The position numbers were made by a program, and so were the translations under genes. From positions 62,001-126,000 of the forward strand of contig NZ_QFFJ01000003.1 in assembly GCF_003308995.1 (NCBI RefSeq): a DNA stretch of 64,000 nucleotides. The letters run 5' to 3'. The notes beneath the pieces are model-generated. The model worked only from the letters and a program-made list of their open reading frames with translations, searched no databases and was not told where the DNA came from. Source of the DNA: Chitinophaga flava (GTDB lineage Bacteria; Bacteroidota; Bacteroidia; Chitinophagales; Chitinophagaceae). This document shows positions 27,812 through 37,700 of this stretch, piece by piece; within the stretch, counting starts at the first letter, position 1, and each line of letters begins with the position of its first letter.

Positions 27812-29161
27812 ATGAGTGATCAGAAATATACCTACTGGCTTAGATCCGGATTCTACAGCGGCTTACAAAAAGCGGCTGTATTGTTATTCGGTGTCGGCAG
27901 TGTGCTTGTTTTAACCCGCACCCTTTCCAAACCCGATATGGGCACCTGGAACCTTTTCCTCGTGTACTCTGCTATTATAGAAGTGATCCGGCATTCGCTG
28001 ATCAAAAATGCCGTTATCAAATACCTCAACAGTAGCGACAAACAGGAACATGCCTTTATTCATACAGCAGCACTAACCCTCAACAGTATTACCACCATGA
28101 CGATACTGCTGCTGATCGTAGCATTTATCGGACCTGTCAGCCATCTTTTGCAGGCACCGGGCCTGGCACCGGTGATGTATTATTTTCTGCCGGGATTGCT
28201 GTTACTCATACCTTTTTCTCATTTTGAATGGGTACAGAATGCCAATGCCGATTTCAAAGGCATCTTCTGGGCTTACCTTACGCGACAAGGTATTTCCTTT
28301 GGGTTAATTGTTGTCAGCCTCCTCGCTGGTATACATATCACTCTCACCAAACTGGTCCTGTTTTTTGATGCAGGCATTCTGTGTGGTGTACTGGTATCTG
28401 CCCTGTTTGCCCGTAAATTCCTGACGGGTACATTGCGGGTCAACATGGACTGGGTGAAGAAATTATGGCACTTCGGTAAATATGTTTTTGGTACCAACAT
28501 CAGTGCTTCCGTATTCCGGAACACAGATCAGTTTGTGATCTCCTCCTATCTGTCTACCGCTTCTGTGGCCCTTTACGGCGTATGTCTGCGAATCTCCAAT
28601 CTGGTGGATGTTCCTTCTCAGGTACTGGCTGATATTCTTTTTCCAAAAAGCGCGCAAATGATGGAAGCAGGTAATATGGAGAAAGTAAAATTCTATTATG
28701 AGAAAGCAGTAGGTGCTATACTGGCCATCGCTTTGCCGGTAAGTATTTTCATCCTGTTGTTACCGAAGATTGTGCTGCACATCATTGCCGGATCATCATA
28801 TGAAGAAGCAGCTCCTATCCTGCAGATCACCATACTGTATGGGTTCTTCCTGCCTTTCATCAAACAGTTTGGCACAATTATGGATTCCATCGGCCTTCCC
28901 AAAACAAACTTTGCGGTCAACACCATCATCGCTATCTGTAATATTTTCATCTGCTGGAGTTTTACCAGATATTTCGGATTGATGGGCGCCGCTTATGGTA
29001 CAATGACTTCCTATGCTATTTGTTTTGTTATCACGCAAATTATTCTGTACAGAAAGATCGGCAGTAGCCTCTTTAATACATTCAAGCACATGATACTTTT
29101 CTATCCTGATATCATTGCAGTTTTACAACAAAAAATTCTATTAAAATGGAAAGTAAGATGA
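27812..29161 (+). CDS. Wzx-like oligosaccharide flippase (PST family)
   Basis: A 449-residue protein with 12 to 14 hydrophobic segments. The opening SGLQKAAVLLFGVGSVLVLTR, the FGTNISASVFRNTDQFVISSY segment and SYEEAAPILQI are typical of polysaccharide-export MATE/PST proteins. It flips the undecaprenyl-linked repeat unit to the periplasm. The stop codon overlaps the next start as ATGA (29158-29161). Confidence 0.92.
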   Translation: MSDQKYTYWLRSGFYSGLQKAAVLLFGVGSVLVLTRTLSKPDMGTWNLFLVYSAIIEVIRHSLIKNAVIKYLNSSDKQEHAFIHTAALTLNSITTMTILLLIVAFIGPVSHLLQAPGLAPVMYYFLPGLLLLIPFSHFEWVQNANADFKGIFWAYLTRQGISFGLIVVSLLAGIHITLTKLVLFFDAGILCGVLVSALFARKFLTGTLRVNMDWVKKLWHFGKYVFGTNISASVFRNTDQFVISSYLSTASVALYGVCLRISNLVDVPSQVLADILFPKSAQMMEAGNMEKVKFYYEKAVGAILAIALPVSIFILLLPKIVLHIIAGSSYEEAAPILQITILYGFFLPFIKQFGTIMDSIGLPKTNFAVNTIIAICNIFICWSFTRYFGLMGAAYGTMTSYAICFVITQIILYRKIGSSLFNTFKHMILFYPDIIAVLQQKILLKWKVR

Positions 29162-30360
29162 TCAAAGGAAGGGATATCCTTGTAGTTGGCCTTCAACCCT
29201 GGGACATTGCCATTGGCAGTAATTGCAAAAATGTAGCGAAGGAATTATCTCAGTTTAACAGGGTCTTGTATGTGAACCGTGCACTGGACAGGATCACACT
29301 TATTCGTTCCAAAGACGACCCCAAAGTACAAACACGCCTCAAAAGCCTGAAAAAACAAACCGATGATATCAACAGCATCGGGCCTAACTTCTGGACACTG
29401 GACCCCCGTACCATTCTGGAATCCGTTAACTGGATTCCGTTTGCACCGGTATTCGACTTTGTTAATAAAATCAATAATAAACGACTGGCCAAAGAAATCA
29501 ACCAGGCTTTGAAAAGACTCGGATTCAAGAATGTACTGTTGTTTAATGACAACGAATTCTATCGCGGTCAGTATCTGATTGAGCTGTTGCCGGAAGTGAC
29601 AGACTGTATCTACTACAGCCGCGATAATATCGCCACGCATCCGTTTTTTGTAAGACATGGTAAACGCCTGGAACCATCGCTGATGGCCAAAGCCAGCATG
29701 GTAGTCACCAACTCCGACTATCTCGAAGATTACGGCAGAAAATACAATCCCCGCACCTACAACATTTTACAGGGCTGCGATTTCGAACGTTTTTTCCCTA
29801 CCACTCCTTTTACCATGCCGGAAGAGATGGCCCATATCAAAGGTCCTATCATCGGTTATATGGGCGCCCTGATCGTTTCACGGCTGGATATCAGCATCCT
29901 GGAACATATCGCCGCAGAACGGCCGCAGTGGAGCATTGTATTGGTAGGCCCTGAAGATAAAACCTTCGAAAAAAGCAATCTGCATAAAATGCCGAATGTA
30001 TATTTTCTGGGTAATACAACAGAAGTCAGGGTACCACAATTCATTCAGTTCTTCGATGTATGTCTGAACCCGCAGCTGGTAAATGGTATGACCATCGGCA
30101 ACTACCCCCGCAAACTCGATGAGTACATGGTGCTCGAAAAACCCGTTGTAGTAACGGAAACACTGGCCATGAAACTGTTTGAAGGTTATATCTACCAGTG
30201 TAAAACAAAAGAAGATTATATCATCAACATAGAAAAAGCACTGGCGGAAGAACCTGGCAGTGATATCAGAAAAGCAAGAAAAACATTTGCCCTGACACAT
30301 ACCTGGGAAACAAGTCTTGGTAAGATGAGCGACCACTACAGAGCATTACAGGCCAACTAA
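29158..30360 (+). CDS. GT-B glycosyltransferase (TuaH-like)
   Basis: About 400 residues. The N-terminal half begins DILVVGLQPWDIAIGSNCKN and includes YYSRDNIATHPFFVRHG. The C-terminal half has GYMGALIVSRLD, WSIVLVGPED and YPRKLDEYMVLEKPVVVT, the donor-binding region of GT4-like enzymes. The start at 29158 is chosen because it gives the ATGA overlap with the flippase stop and has GGAAAG just upstream; an in-frame ATG at 29146 would add four residues. Its sugar donor is unknown. Confidence 0.9.
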   Translation: MIKGRDILVVGLQPWDIAIGSNCKNVAKELSQFNRVLYVNRALDRITLIRSKDDPKVQTRLKSLKKQTDDINSIGPNFWTLDPRTILESVNWIPFAPVFDFVNKINNKRLAKEINQALKRLGFKNVLLFNDNEFYRGQYLIELLPEVTDCIYYSRDNIATHPFFVRHGKRLEPSLMAKASMVVTNSDYLEDYGRKYNPRTYNILQGCDFERFFPTTPFTMPEEMAHIKGPIIGYMGALIVSRLDISILEHIAAERPQWSIVLVGPEDKTFEKSNLHKMPNVYFLGNTTEVRVPQFIQFFDVCLNPQLVNGMTIGNYPRKLDEYMVLEKPVVVTETLAMKLFEGYIYQCKTKEDYIINIEKALAEEPGSDIRKARKTFALTHTWETSLGKMSDHYRALQAN

Positions 30361-30372
30361 TCATTCTTAATT

Positions 30373-30477
30373 ATGACAGACAACAGATTTAGTAATGACA
30401 ACATTTTAGAGATCATGGTTACCGCATTCGTAGCCTTTACACTGCTGTTCCTTTTTGTAAAAATGTTGTTTTTCTAA
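30373..30477 (+). CDS. 34-residue single-pass membrane peptide in the EPS operon
   Basis: ATG at 30373 opens a frame of 34 codons ending TAA at 30475-30477. The product starts with a polar, hydrophilic stretch (MTDNRFSNDNILE) and continues as one strong membrane helix rich in Phe, Leu and Val, with a Lys near the end (LLFLFVKMLFF). It sits alone between the glycosyltransferase and the polymerase genes, exactly filling the 132-base gap. The clear polar-then-hydrophobic split argues that it is real. No family is recognised; a small partner of the Wzy-like polymerase or flippase is a guess. Confidence 0.55.
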   Translation: MTDNRFSNDNILEIMVTAFVAFTLLFLFVKMLFF

Positions 30478-30492
30478 ACCCGGATAATATCA

Positions 30493-32007
30493 GTGAATTA
30501 CACTAACACCAATAAAAAAACCGGCATCTTTACCGCTTTCATCAACATGATCAGACATCAGATTGGTGAGCGGAAACTGAACAGCCCCCTGGGATATATC
30601 CTCATGGGGCTGGCCGCAATGGTCATGTCATTTGCCATCGCCAGGATAGATGAACGGATAGGCCTCCTGGTGATTGCCGGCCTGTTGGGCGGCACGCTTA
30701 CGTTTATCTGTCTGTTTAACACCAGACTGGGATTTTACATTACTGTCACCCTTTCCTTTTTTGCTTTTTATATCAACAGGCTGATCAGCGAGAGTCTGCC
30801 CGTAGGACTGGGAGTGGACGCGCTGATCGCCCTTACTTTTATCGGGATTTATTTCAGGAAGACCATTGTCAGGGAAAAATACTGGCAACACACCAGGAAT
30901 CCGATTACCACCGCGTATTTTGTTTTTGTAGCTTTTTTCCTGGTAGAATTCTTTAATCCTTCAATGGACTCCATACCCGGATGGATCTTTGCTTTCAGGA
31001 AGTTTCTCAACTTCCTCATGATCCTTTATACAGCACTCTATATCTTCAAAGACATAGAAGCAGTAAAGGAGTTTATAAAATTATGGCTGGGATTATCATT
31101 ACTGGCAGGGTTATACGGTTGTTTTCAGGAATGGCATGGACTGCTGGGATTTGAAGATAGTTGGGTGAACCGTGATCCGCTGCGTTACAAATTATATTTC
31201 CAGGCAGGCAGTATGCGGAAATTCTCCTTTCTCTCCGACCCTACAGCGTACGGTATGCTGATGGCCGATGCGGTGATATTTGCCCTGGTACTGGCTATGG
31301 GCACCGTTAACCGCAAACTGCGCTGGACGCTGATAGGTATCTGTATTCCCATGATACTGGGCATGGCCTTTTCCGGTACCCGTACTGCTTATGCCATGTT
31401 GCCCGCAGGTATCATATTTTTTATCATGATGACCATCACCAGTAAAAGAACACTGGCATTTGCCATCATGGCCGTCATGATGTTTGTATTCATCCTGTTT
31501 GGCCCGGTACACAACGGCACCATCAGCCGTATACGTACGACCTTCCTTTTATCAGATGACGCCTCTTTCAACGTCAGGGATATCAACAGGGAAAGGATAC
31601 AGCCTTATATCCTGCGTCACCCGCTGGGAGGAGGATTAAGTACTTCCGGCGTAGTGGGTGCACAGTATAATCCGGGGCATACGCTGGCTGGCTTCCCGCC
31701 TGATAGCGGCTATCTCAAAAGCGCACTGGAAATGGGCTGGGTAGGACTCGCACTCACCTGCTTCACCTATTTCATCATACTGCGTACCGGGATCAGAAAC
31801 TACTATCGTAGCCGATCGCCGGAGATAAAAGGCTACTACGCGGCCATTGTGGCCGCTTTGTATGGCTATATTATCGCCCACTATACGCAGGTAGCTATCG
31901 GCCAGATACCAGGATGTTTTTTCTTCTATGCCATGCTGGCCGCAATCATAAAACTGATCACGTTCGATAAAGAACAACCCAATACCAATAATCCAATAAC
32001 AATTTAA
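30493..32007 (+). CDS. O-antigen ligase/polymerase family protein (Wzy-like)
   Basis: A 504-residue polytopic protein with about ten to twelve membrane segments. The long periplasmic loop and following region contain RHPLGGGLSTSG and PPDSGYLKSALEMGWVGLAL, the pattern of the Wzy_C/O-antigen ligase superfamily (arginine and the later G-x-L-G-L-like helix). It probably polymerises the repeat unit. The start is GTG at 30493; an ATG 18 codons later is possible. It ends two bases before the next gene. Confidence 0.9.
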   Translation: MNYTNTNKKTGIFTAFINMIRHQIGERKLNSPLGYILMGLAAMVMSFAIARIDERIGLLVIAGLLGGTLTFICLFNTRLGFYITVTLSFFAFYINRLISESLPVGLGVDALIALTFIGIYFRKTIVREKYWQHTRNPITTAYFVFVAFFLVEFFNPSMDSIPGWIFAFRKFLNFLMILYTALYIFKDIEAVKEFIKLWLGLSLLAGLYGCFQEWHGLLGFEDSWVNRDPLRYKLYFQAGSMRKFSFLSDPTAYGMLMADAVIFALVLAMGTVNRKLRWTLIGICIPMILGMAFSGTRTAYAMLPAGIIFFIMMTITSKRTLAFAIMAVMMFVFILFGPVHNGTISRIRTTFLLSDDASFNVRDINRERIQPYILRHPLGGGLSTSGVVGAQYNPGHTLAGFPPDSGYLKSALEMGWVGLALTCFTYFIILRTGIRNYYRSRSPEIKGYYAAIVAALYGYIIAHYTQVAIGQIPGCFFFYAMLAAIIKLITFDKEQPNTNNPITI

Positions 32008-32009
32008 TC

Positions 32010-32744
32010 ATGAAACGAATATTTCTTTTCTCCTGTTCCGCGCTGCTCTCCTTAAGCATGTATGCACAGACAAAGACGCCCCATGTAAAACCTCAGTCGC
32101 AGACGAAGACACCACCCTCTGCCAACCCATCCAACAATGCCATCAGAGAACGGCTCGTAGAACTCGCACTTGATAACCCTCAGATGAGAATTGCCGGTTA
32201 TCAGAAAGATAAAACTAACTATGAAGTCACCAAAGCAAGTGCTTCCTGGCTCAACTATGTAACTGCCAGCATGAACATCAACGAAGTAACGACAGGCGCC
32301 TACAAGGCTAATAACCCTGATCGGGCCAACATCTATTACCCGCTCTGGAATATCGGTATCAACGTTCCTCTGGGATCACTCATCAGCAAACCCGCAGATG
32401 TAAAAATTGCCCGTAAAAACAGAGCCATTGCTACTGAAGAAAAAGAAGTACTGGCAAGACTGATTAAAAGACAAATACTGTCACTGTATGAAGACTACCT
32501 CAACAAGGCAGATCTGCTGAACATCCAAACAGAAATGGCAGAAGATGAAGCAGCTAACCTGCAAACAGTAGAGGAAAAATTCTCCAGCGGCGGCGTAGGA
32601 TACCAAGAATACAGCACTGCCTCCAAATCCTACAGCGAACAACTGTTCAAACAAAAGGTCCTTCAGAGAGATCTGAATGTAGTGAAACTGCAGATAGAGG
32701 AAATAATTGGCGTAAGACTCGAAGAAGTATTGCTGCAAAAATAA
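32010..32744 (+). CDS. Half-size TolC-family protein
   Basis: A 244-residue secreted protein: signal peptide (MKRIFLFSC to MYAQ, residue 20), a low-complexity Thr/Pro/Lys/Gln linker (about 21-45), then one set of long helices (LVELALDNPQ, AIATEEKEVLARLIKRQILSLYEDY, FSSGGVGYQEYSTASKSYSEQL) like one of the two repeats of TolC. Normal family members have about 430-480 residues and two repeats, so this is half length and would need to form a higher-order oligomer or act as an accessory part. No frameshift remnant of a second half is seen downstream. No Wza-type export protein lies in the window. Confidence 0.82.
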   Translation: MKRIFLFSCSALLSLSMYAQTKTPHVKPQSQTKTPPSANPSNNAIRERLVELALDNPQMRIAGYQKDKTNYEVTKASASWLNYVTASMNINEVTTGAYKANNPDRANIYYPLWNIGINVPLGSLISKPADVKIARKNRAIATEEKEVLARLIKRQILSLYEDYLNKADLLNIQTEMAEDEAANLQTVEEKFSSGGVGYQEYSTASKSYSEQLFKQKVLQRDLNVVKLQIEEIIGVRLEEVLLQK

Positions 32745-32793
32745 AAGACAGCTCTACTTCATGCGTACGATTTTGAATTTTAAACGTATTGTC

Positions 32794-33579
32794 ATGAAAT
32801 ATTTATTATCTGCCCTGCTGATAATTATTTTATCGTTGCATCACTCCCTGACCTTCGGTCAGCGTAACATGCAGCAAATAGAAGTAAAAATAACAGCGGG
32901 TGGAAAAAAGAACGGGGCTTTGATACAGTTACCGGATGATTACAATGTGAGTACCCGTAGATACCCGATTATCATCTTCCTTCATGGGAAAAGTAAATCG
33001 GGCAATGATCTGAGTAAACTGGCACTGGAAGGTATCCCCTTCTGGCTGGATAAGGGTGTAAAACTCGAAGCGGTCAATCCCGTGGACAAACAAAAATACA
33101 AGTTCATCGTGGTGATGCCCCAGGCGCCCAGCTTCGGATTGAAACCCAAAGAAATCATGGCCGTACTGGACGACCTGCTGCAAACCTATCGCATAGACAC
33201 TTCCCGTGTTTACCTGACCGGATACAGCGCCGGCGGCTGGGCTGCAGTGATGGCCATTACAGAAAGCCCTGCCATCACCAAACGTATTGCAGCGGTGGTG
33301 GCCTTGTCTCCTACTTCGCTGGATGACAAAAACACGAAACAGTTTAAACTGGTAGCAAATGCCGGCGTACACTGCTGGTATTTTGCTGGTACCAAAGAGC
33401 CCCATTTTCTGGAAGGCGTACAGTCCTATATCGACAGTACTAACCGCTACAAACCCGGGCTCACCAAACTCACCATCCATCAGAACAAACATTGCTGCTT
33501 TAAGGATTTTTATGATCCCCGCTATAAGGAAAACGGCATGAACATCTATTCATGGATGCTGCAATACAAACGACCTTAA
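32794..33579 (+). CDS. Secreted serine esterase (PHB-depolymerase/feruloyl-esterase-like), stand-alone
   Basis: A protein of about 261 residues. The start at 32794 is chosen because it gives a clean signal peptide (MKYLLSALL to TFGQ); an ATG 11 codons upstream (32761) would bury it. The alpha/beta-hydrolase core has IIIFLHGKSKSG (oxyanion region) and the nucleophile motif GYSAGGWA. The acid position reads FAGTKEP, where Glu may replace Asp, and HQNKHCC holds the likely catalytic His. It resembles the esterase domains of the 2268- and 1092-residue proteins nearby but lacks their binding domains and any T9SS tail. Confidence 0.87.
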   Translation: MKYLLSALLIIILSLHHSLTFGQRNMQQIEVKITAGGKKNGALIQLPDDYNVSTRRYPIIIFLHGKSKSGNDLSKLALEGIPFWLDKGVKLEAVNPVDKQKYKFIVVMPQAPSFGLKPKEIMAVLDDLLQTYRIDTSRVYLTGYSAGGWAAVMAITESPAITKRIAAVVALSPTSLDDKNTKQFKLVANAGVHCWYFAGTKEPHFLEGVQSYIDSTNRYKPGLTKLTIHQNKHCCFKDFYDPRYKENGMNIYSWMLQYKRP

Positions 33580-33617
33580 TACACTATTATCCCTATACAC
33601 CTGTTTAATACGATAGA

Positions 33618-34775
33618 ATGAAAATTTATTTTAAAAATCTGGATGGCATCAGGTTTATAGCAGCACTGCTGGTTATTCTGCACCATGCACAATTTTTTAA
33701 ATCGCATTTTAAGGTAGATGCGTTTTCCTTCCTCAACGAGGCTTTCGTAAGCACCGGACGGATAGGCGTAAACCTCTTCTTTGTATTAAGCGGGTTCCTG
33801 ATTAGTTATCTGCTGTTGAGTGAGCAAGCGCAAACAGGCACTATTAATTTCAAACACTTCTATGTTCGCAGGATACTCCGTATATGGCCGCTCTACCTGG
33901 CCTACGGCATAGGCCTGACCCTGATCGCGCCATTCATGTTTAAGGTGTTGCATCTCCCTGCCACGACTGACTGGATGGTGATAGGGACCAATCTGTTTTT
34001 CCTGCTGCTCTTTGCGGTCAACATACAGCTGGCCTTTTTTCCCTACAACAACGGCATTGTGGAAATTACCTGGTCTGTTTGTATAGAAGAACAGTTTTAT
34101 CTGCTTTGGCCGCTGCTGCTGATATTTTTCCGCAAGCGGCTCAAGACATTATTTATTATTCTGATCAGCATGGGTTTTATCAGCAAGTTGTTTTGTGTGA
34201 TAGTGCCTTTATATTATAACGTATCTACTACTCATCTGCTGGAAACAAGCTATCTGCTGCTGTTCGACAAACTGGAGCTTTTTGGTACAGGTATGCTGGC
34301 GGCTTATGTCTTATTTCACAGGGAAGCATATACGAATTTCCTGCGCAGGGGCTTCAGCAAACCCCTTCAGTGGCTGATGCTCGTAATCATGGTACTGGTG
34401 GCATTTTCTGTTTTAAAAATACCAGTGGTGAGCAAATATTATTTTGATCACTTCATCCACGCCGCACTGTTTGGATATCTCATGCTGGCCGCGGTTTCGG
34501 AAAACAGTATCTTAAACCTGGAGCTGCCGGTATTCAAAACACTGGGTAAAATCTCCTATGGCATCTATATGTTCCATACGCCTATCTGTCAATTGCTGAT
34601 GATGGGGTTTCAGCGGATTTTCGGGGCGCAAAAATCGATTCTGGTTTATGAGTTATTATATCCGGTAGCCTGCGTTGTGCTCACCTGTATTATTGCCTAT
34701 TTCAGCTATGAATGGTATGAGAAGCGCTTCCTGAGTATGAAGCAGAAATATGCACTGGTGAAAACAAGAATATAA
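33618..34775 (+). CDS. Membrane acyltransferase, family 3, no. 3
   Basis: A 385-residue polytopic protein and the last gene of the EPS plus arm. The first helix reads LDGIRFIAALLVILHHAQFF, with the catalytic His, followed by GRIGVNLFFVLSGFLISYLL and FYVRRILRIWPLYL, the signatures of OafA-like O-acyltransferases. ISYGIYMFHTPIC near the end is also conserved. It probably acylates EPS or another envelope glycan. It is convergent with the beta-helix esterase gene, 12 bases apart, with no obvious terminator between them. Confidence 0.93.
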   Translation: MKIYFKNLDGIRFIAALLVILHHAQFFKSHFKVDAFSFLNEAFVSTGRIGVNLFFVLSGFLISYLLLSEQAQTGTINFKHFYVRRILRIWPLYLAYGIGLTLIAPFMFKVLHLPATTDWMVIGTNLFFLLLFAVNIQLAFFPYNNGIVEITWSVCIEEQFYLLWPLLLIFFRKRLKTLFIILISMGFISKLFCVIVPLYYNVSTTHLLETSYLLLFDKLELFGTGMLAAYVLFHREAYTNFLRRGFSKPLQWLMLVIMVLVAFSVLKIPVVSKYYFDHFIHAALFGYLMLAAVSENSILNLELPVFKTLGKISYGIYMFHTPICQLLMMGFQRIFGAQKSILVYELLYPVACVVLTCIIAYFSYEWYEKRFLSMKQKYALVKTRI

Positions 34776-34787
34776 AAGCTACAATAT

Positions 34788-37700
34788 TCAGGATTTTACA
34801 AATTTGATTGTTTCATTAAAATCTTTTCCATTGGTGATCTGCAGCATGTATATGCCTGGCACGAGCTTACGGATATCCAGCTGTTCCTGTACCGTTGTTC
34901 CCTGCTTAAAGGTATACGTTTGGATCAGCTTACCGGTAATACTGTAAATATGTACAGAGATATTATCTGTGAGTGCTTCATCTAACCTCAGCTGCAGAAA
35001 ATCTGAAGAGGGATTGGGGAATAACACGATCCTTCGTGAACCATGATCATTATCATCCAGCACCGTAAGCGTTACGGTGGCGCTGGCGTTTTCCCCTTTG
35101 TCATCCGTTACGGTCAACATAAATTCATATAGTCCTTTTACTAACCCTGTTACAAACGCAATGTCTTTATCAGCAGAAATAATCTGTGCACCCACATCTC
35201 CGAAAATACGCTGCCAGAAATATTTTACCAGCTGTCCATCAGGACTGTAGGAAGCGGATCCATCCAGTTTTACAGCGCTTACCGGCAAGGTAATGGTCAC
35301 ACTTCTACCGGCATTGGCCACGGGAGATTTATGTCCTTCGGGATATACGGTAACGGTTACACGATCTTTGGCTGTGATGCCTTTATTGTCTGTAACTGTT
35401 AGTTCAAAAGTATAGCTACCTACCACAAGGCCACTAACTGCTGTTCTCGCACTGGCAGGTGATACGATCGTAGCAGCAGGGCCACCTATCTTTTCCCATT
35501 CGTAGGAGATAATGGTACCGTCCGGATCTGAAGAAGCAGAACCATCCAGCTGTACAGAATTTACCGGCAGGGTAATGGAAATATTGTTGCCGGCTCTGGC
35601 CACTGGTGGCCGGTTGCCAGGTGTTTCTCCGCTGTATTCATCTGCTCCTACATCAAATATTCTGTTGTAAGGCCTTACATCCCCGTCGAAATCTGAAGTA
35701 ATACCGTAGCTGGTCAGGTCCATTCCTTTGTCAACAGCCGGAGATCCTGCCACCAGGTGAAAATCCTTTTCCGGCGCATCTCTGAAGCCGGCTACACCCT
35801 CATTCGCCAGGTAAAGATTGCTGGACGATTTATACTCTATCCCCCTCATGATATTGACAAATCCCCTATCTCCACTAACAGAAGAGCCGCCACCCACGAT
35901 CAGGTTATTGTACAGGAGGTTGTCTGTACCGACGGTACCGTAGGTGCTTAATATCATAATACCGCTTCGCCTGGAGTTGACAACAGTATTATTCAGCAGA
36001 TATACCTGCAGAGGTTTGTAATTATTACGGGTAGGCCTGTCATCTACAAAAATGGCGTCCTGCCCGGTGGCAGTGCCATCCCAGCCACAATCGCTGATGA
36101 TATTGTTGTATACTTTAGTCAGGCCGGTACCAAATACTTCGATGGCATTACCGGTCCCTTTGATCACCTTGTTGTTATAGATTACTCCACGGGATTCCCC
36201 GCCCATGATAATACCAGCTTGCTGGCTGCCTTTATTTTCCGTGCCGAAATTGTATACTTCGTTGTTGAATATTTCTGCACCTTCCGGTGTGGAGGCAACC
36301 TGAATCCCATCCCATCCTGTATTCCGGGTGATGACGTTATATATTTTCAGATTATAGATCCGGGGAGGCAGCACATGAACAACACTGCCATCGCTGCAGG
36401 TAACATCTATGCCGTTGGGTAGTGTATGTCCTATGTAAAGACCTTCTCCGCCTGTATCATGTACATAAAGATCGTGAAAGCTGAGGTTGCGGATAGTGAA
36501 GTTGGGGTATTGGTTGATAGGGTCACAATCGGGGTTGATTTTGGCGAGGACGCCGGCGGCTGCTCTGGCTACTTCAATCCTTTCTGCTTCATAGTCTGTA
36601 CATCCTTTGCCCATGGCCAGTCCGCTGCTGAGAAGCTTTCCTACACCGTCAATATAAAAGCCGTACTTATCGTCGCTGCCGGAACCGGTTACTTTAAAAT
36701 ATTGCGAATGGTTAAAGATCAATCCGTAATTCCCCCCATCCCCCACCCTTACCTGCCCTCCGCAGTTGATAAATACCAGCGGTTTTTCGGGAGAGCCTTT
36801 ATAATTAAAGAACTGTATGTATGGATAGTTGCCTGCAGGTATACAGATGGTATCGCCGGGTTGTACATTCCGTAGGCTCCCGTCGCTGTAGATACCTCCG
36901 CCCGGGCCGGGCTGGATCACATGTTTACAATTGCAGGCTACTGAAGAGCCGGTGGCATTGACTGTTACAGTGGCGTTAGCGGTGCTGGACACGCCCTGTG
37001 CGTTTGTAACAGTCAGGCTCAGCACATAGTTGCCAACTGCCGGGCTGCTGAGTGTTACAGAGGCTGCATCCGGAGATATCAGCACACCTTGCGAAGGCCC
37101 TGATATCTTTTCCCAGCGGTATTTGGTGATCCTGCTGTTAGGTGCATAGGATGCGGTTCCGTCGAGCAATATGGTACTCACAGGCGCTTTTACGCTGATG
37201 CTGCTTTTGGCGAGCACTATTACCGGAGGATGATTGACTGGTTGTGTAACGCTTTTATTGGTGAATTGCAGCATCCATTCGTAGATATTAGGCTGCTGGT
37301 AGGTGTGACCGGGATTGTATACTTTATCCCAGGTACCGCCATCGTGGCCACTACCATAAACAATCCTGGAGACAGCCTTTACGTCGGGGTTACAGCTGTT
37401 GTATTTCTGTTCATAAGACTGCATGTTGGATAAAAACGCAGCATCACTGCTGCCGCTGCCGGCAAAAGACCATACTGGTACGCCAGCAGCTACAACGGTA
37501 TTGCAAAGGCTGTTGGCCTGCTCAGCGGAGATAGCCGCCGGAGATACCGGAACAATAGCTGCAATGTTGTCTGCATAAGCCTTACTGCTGGTTACATAGT
37601 TCCAGGTGCCATAGCCGCCCGCACTTAAACCGGTAAGATAAATCCTGGAGACATCAACACGATACTTTGCTTTCATATCTTCCAGCACCGCCTGTACCAT

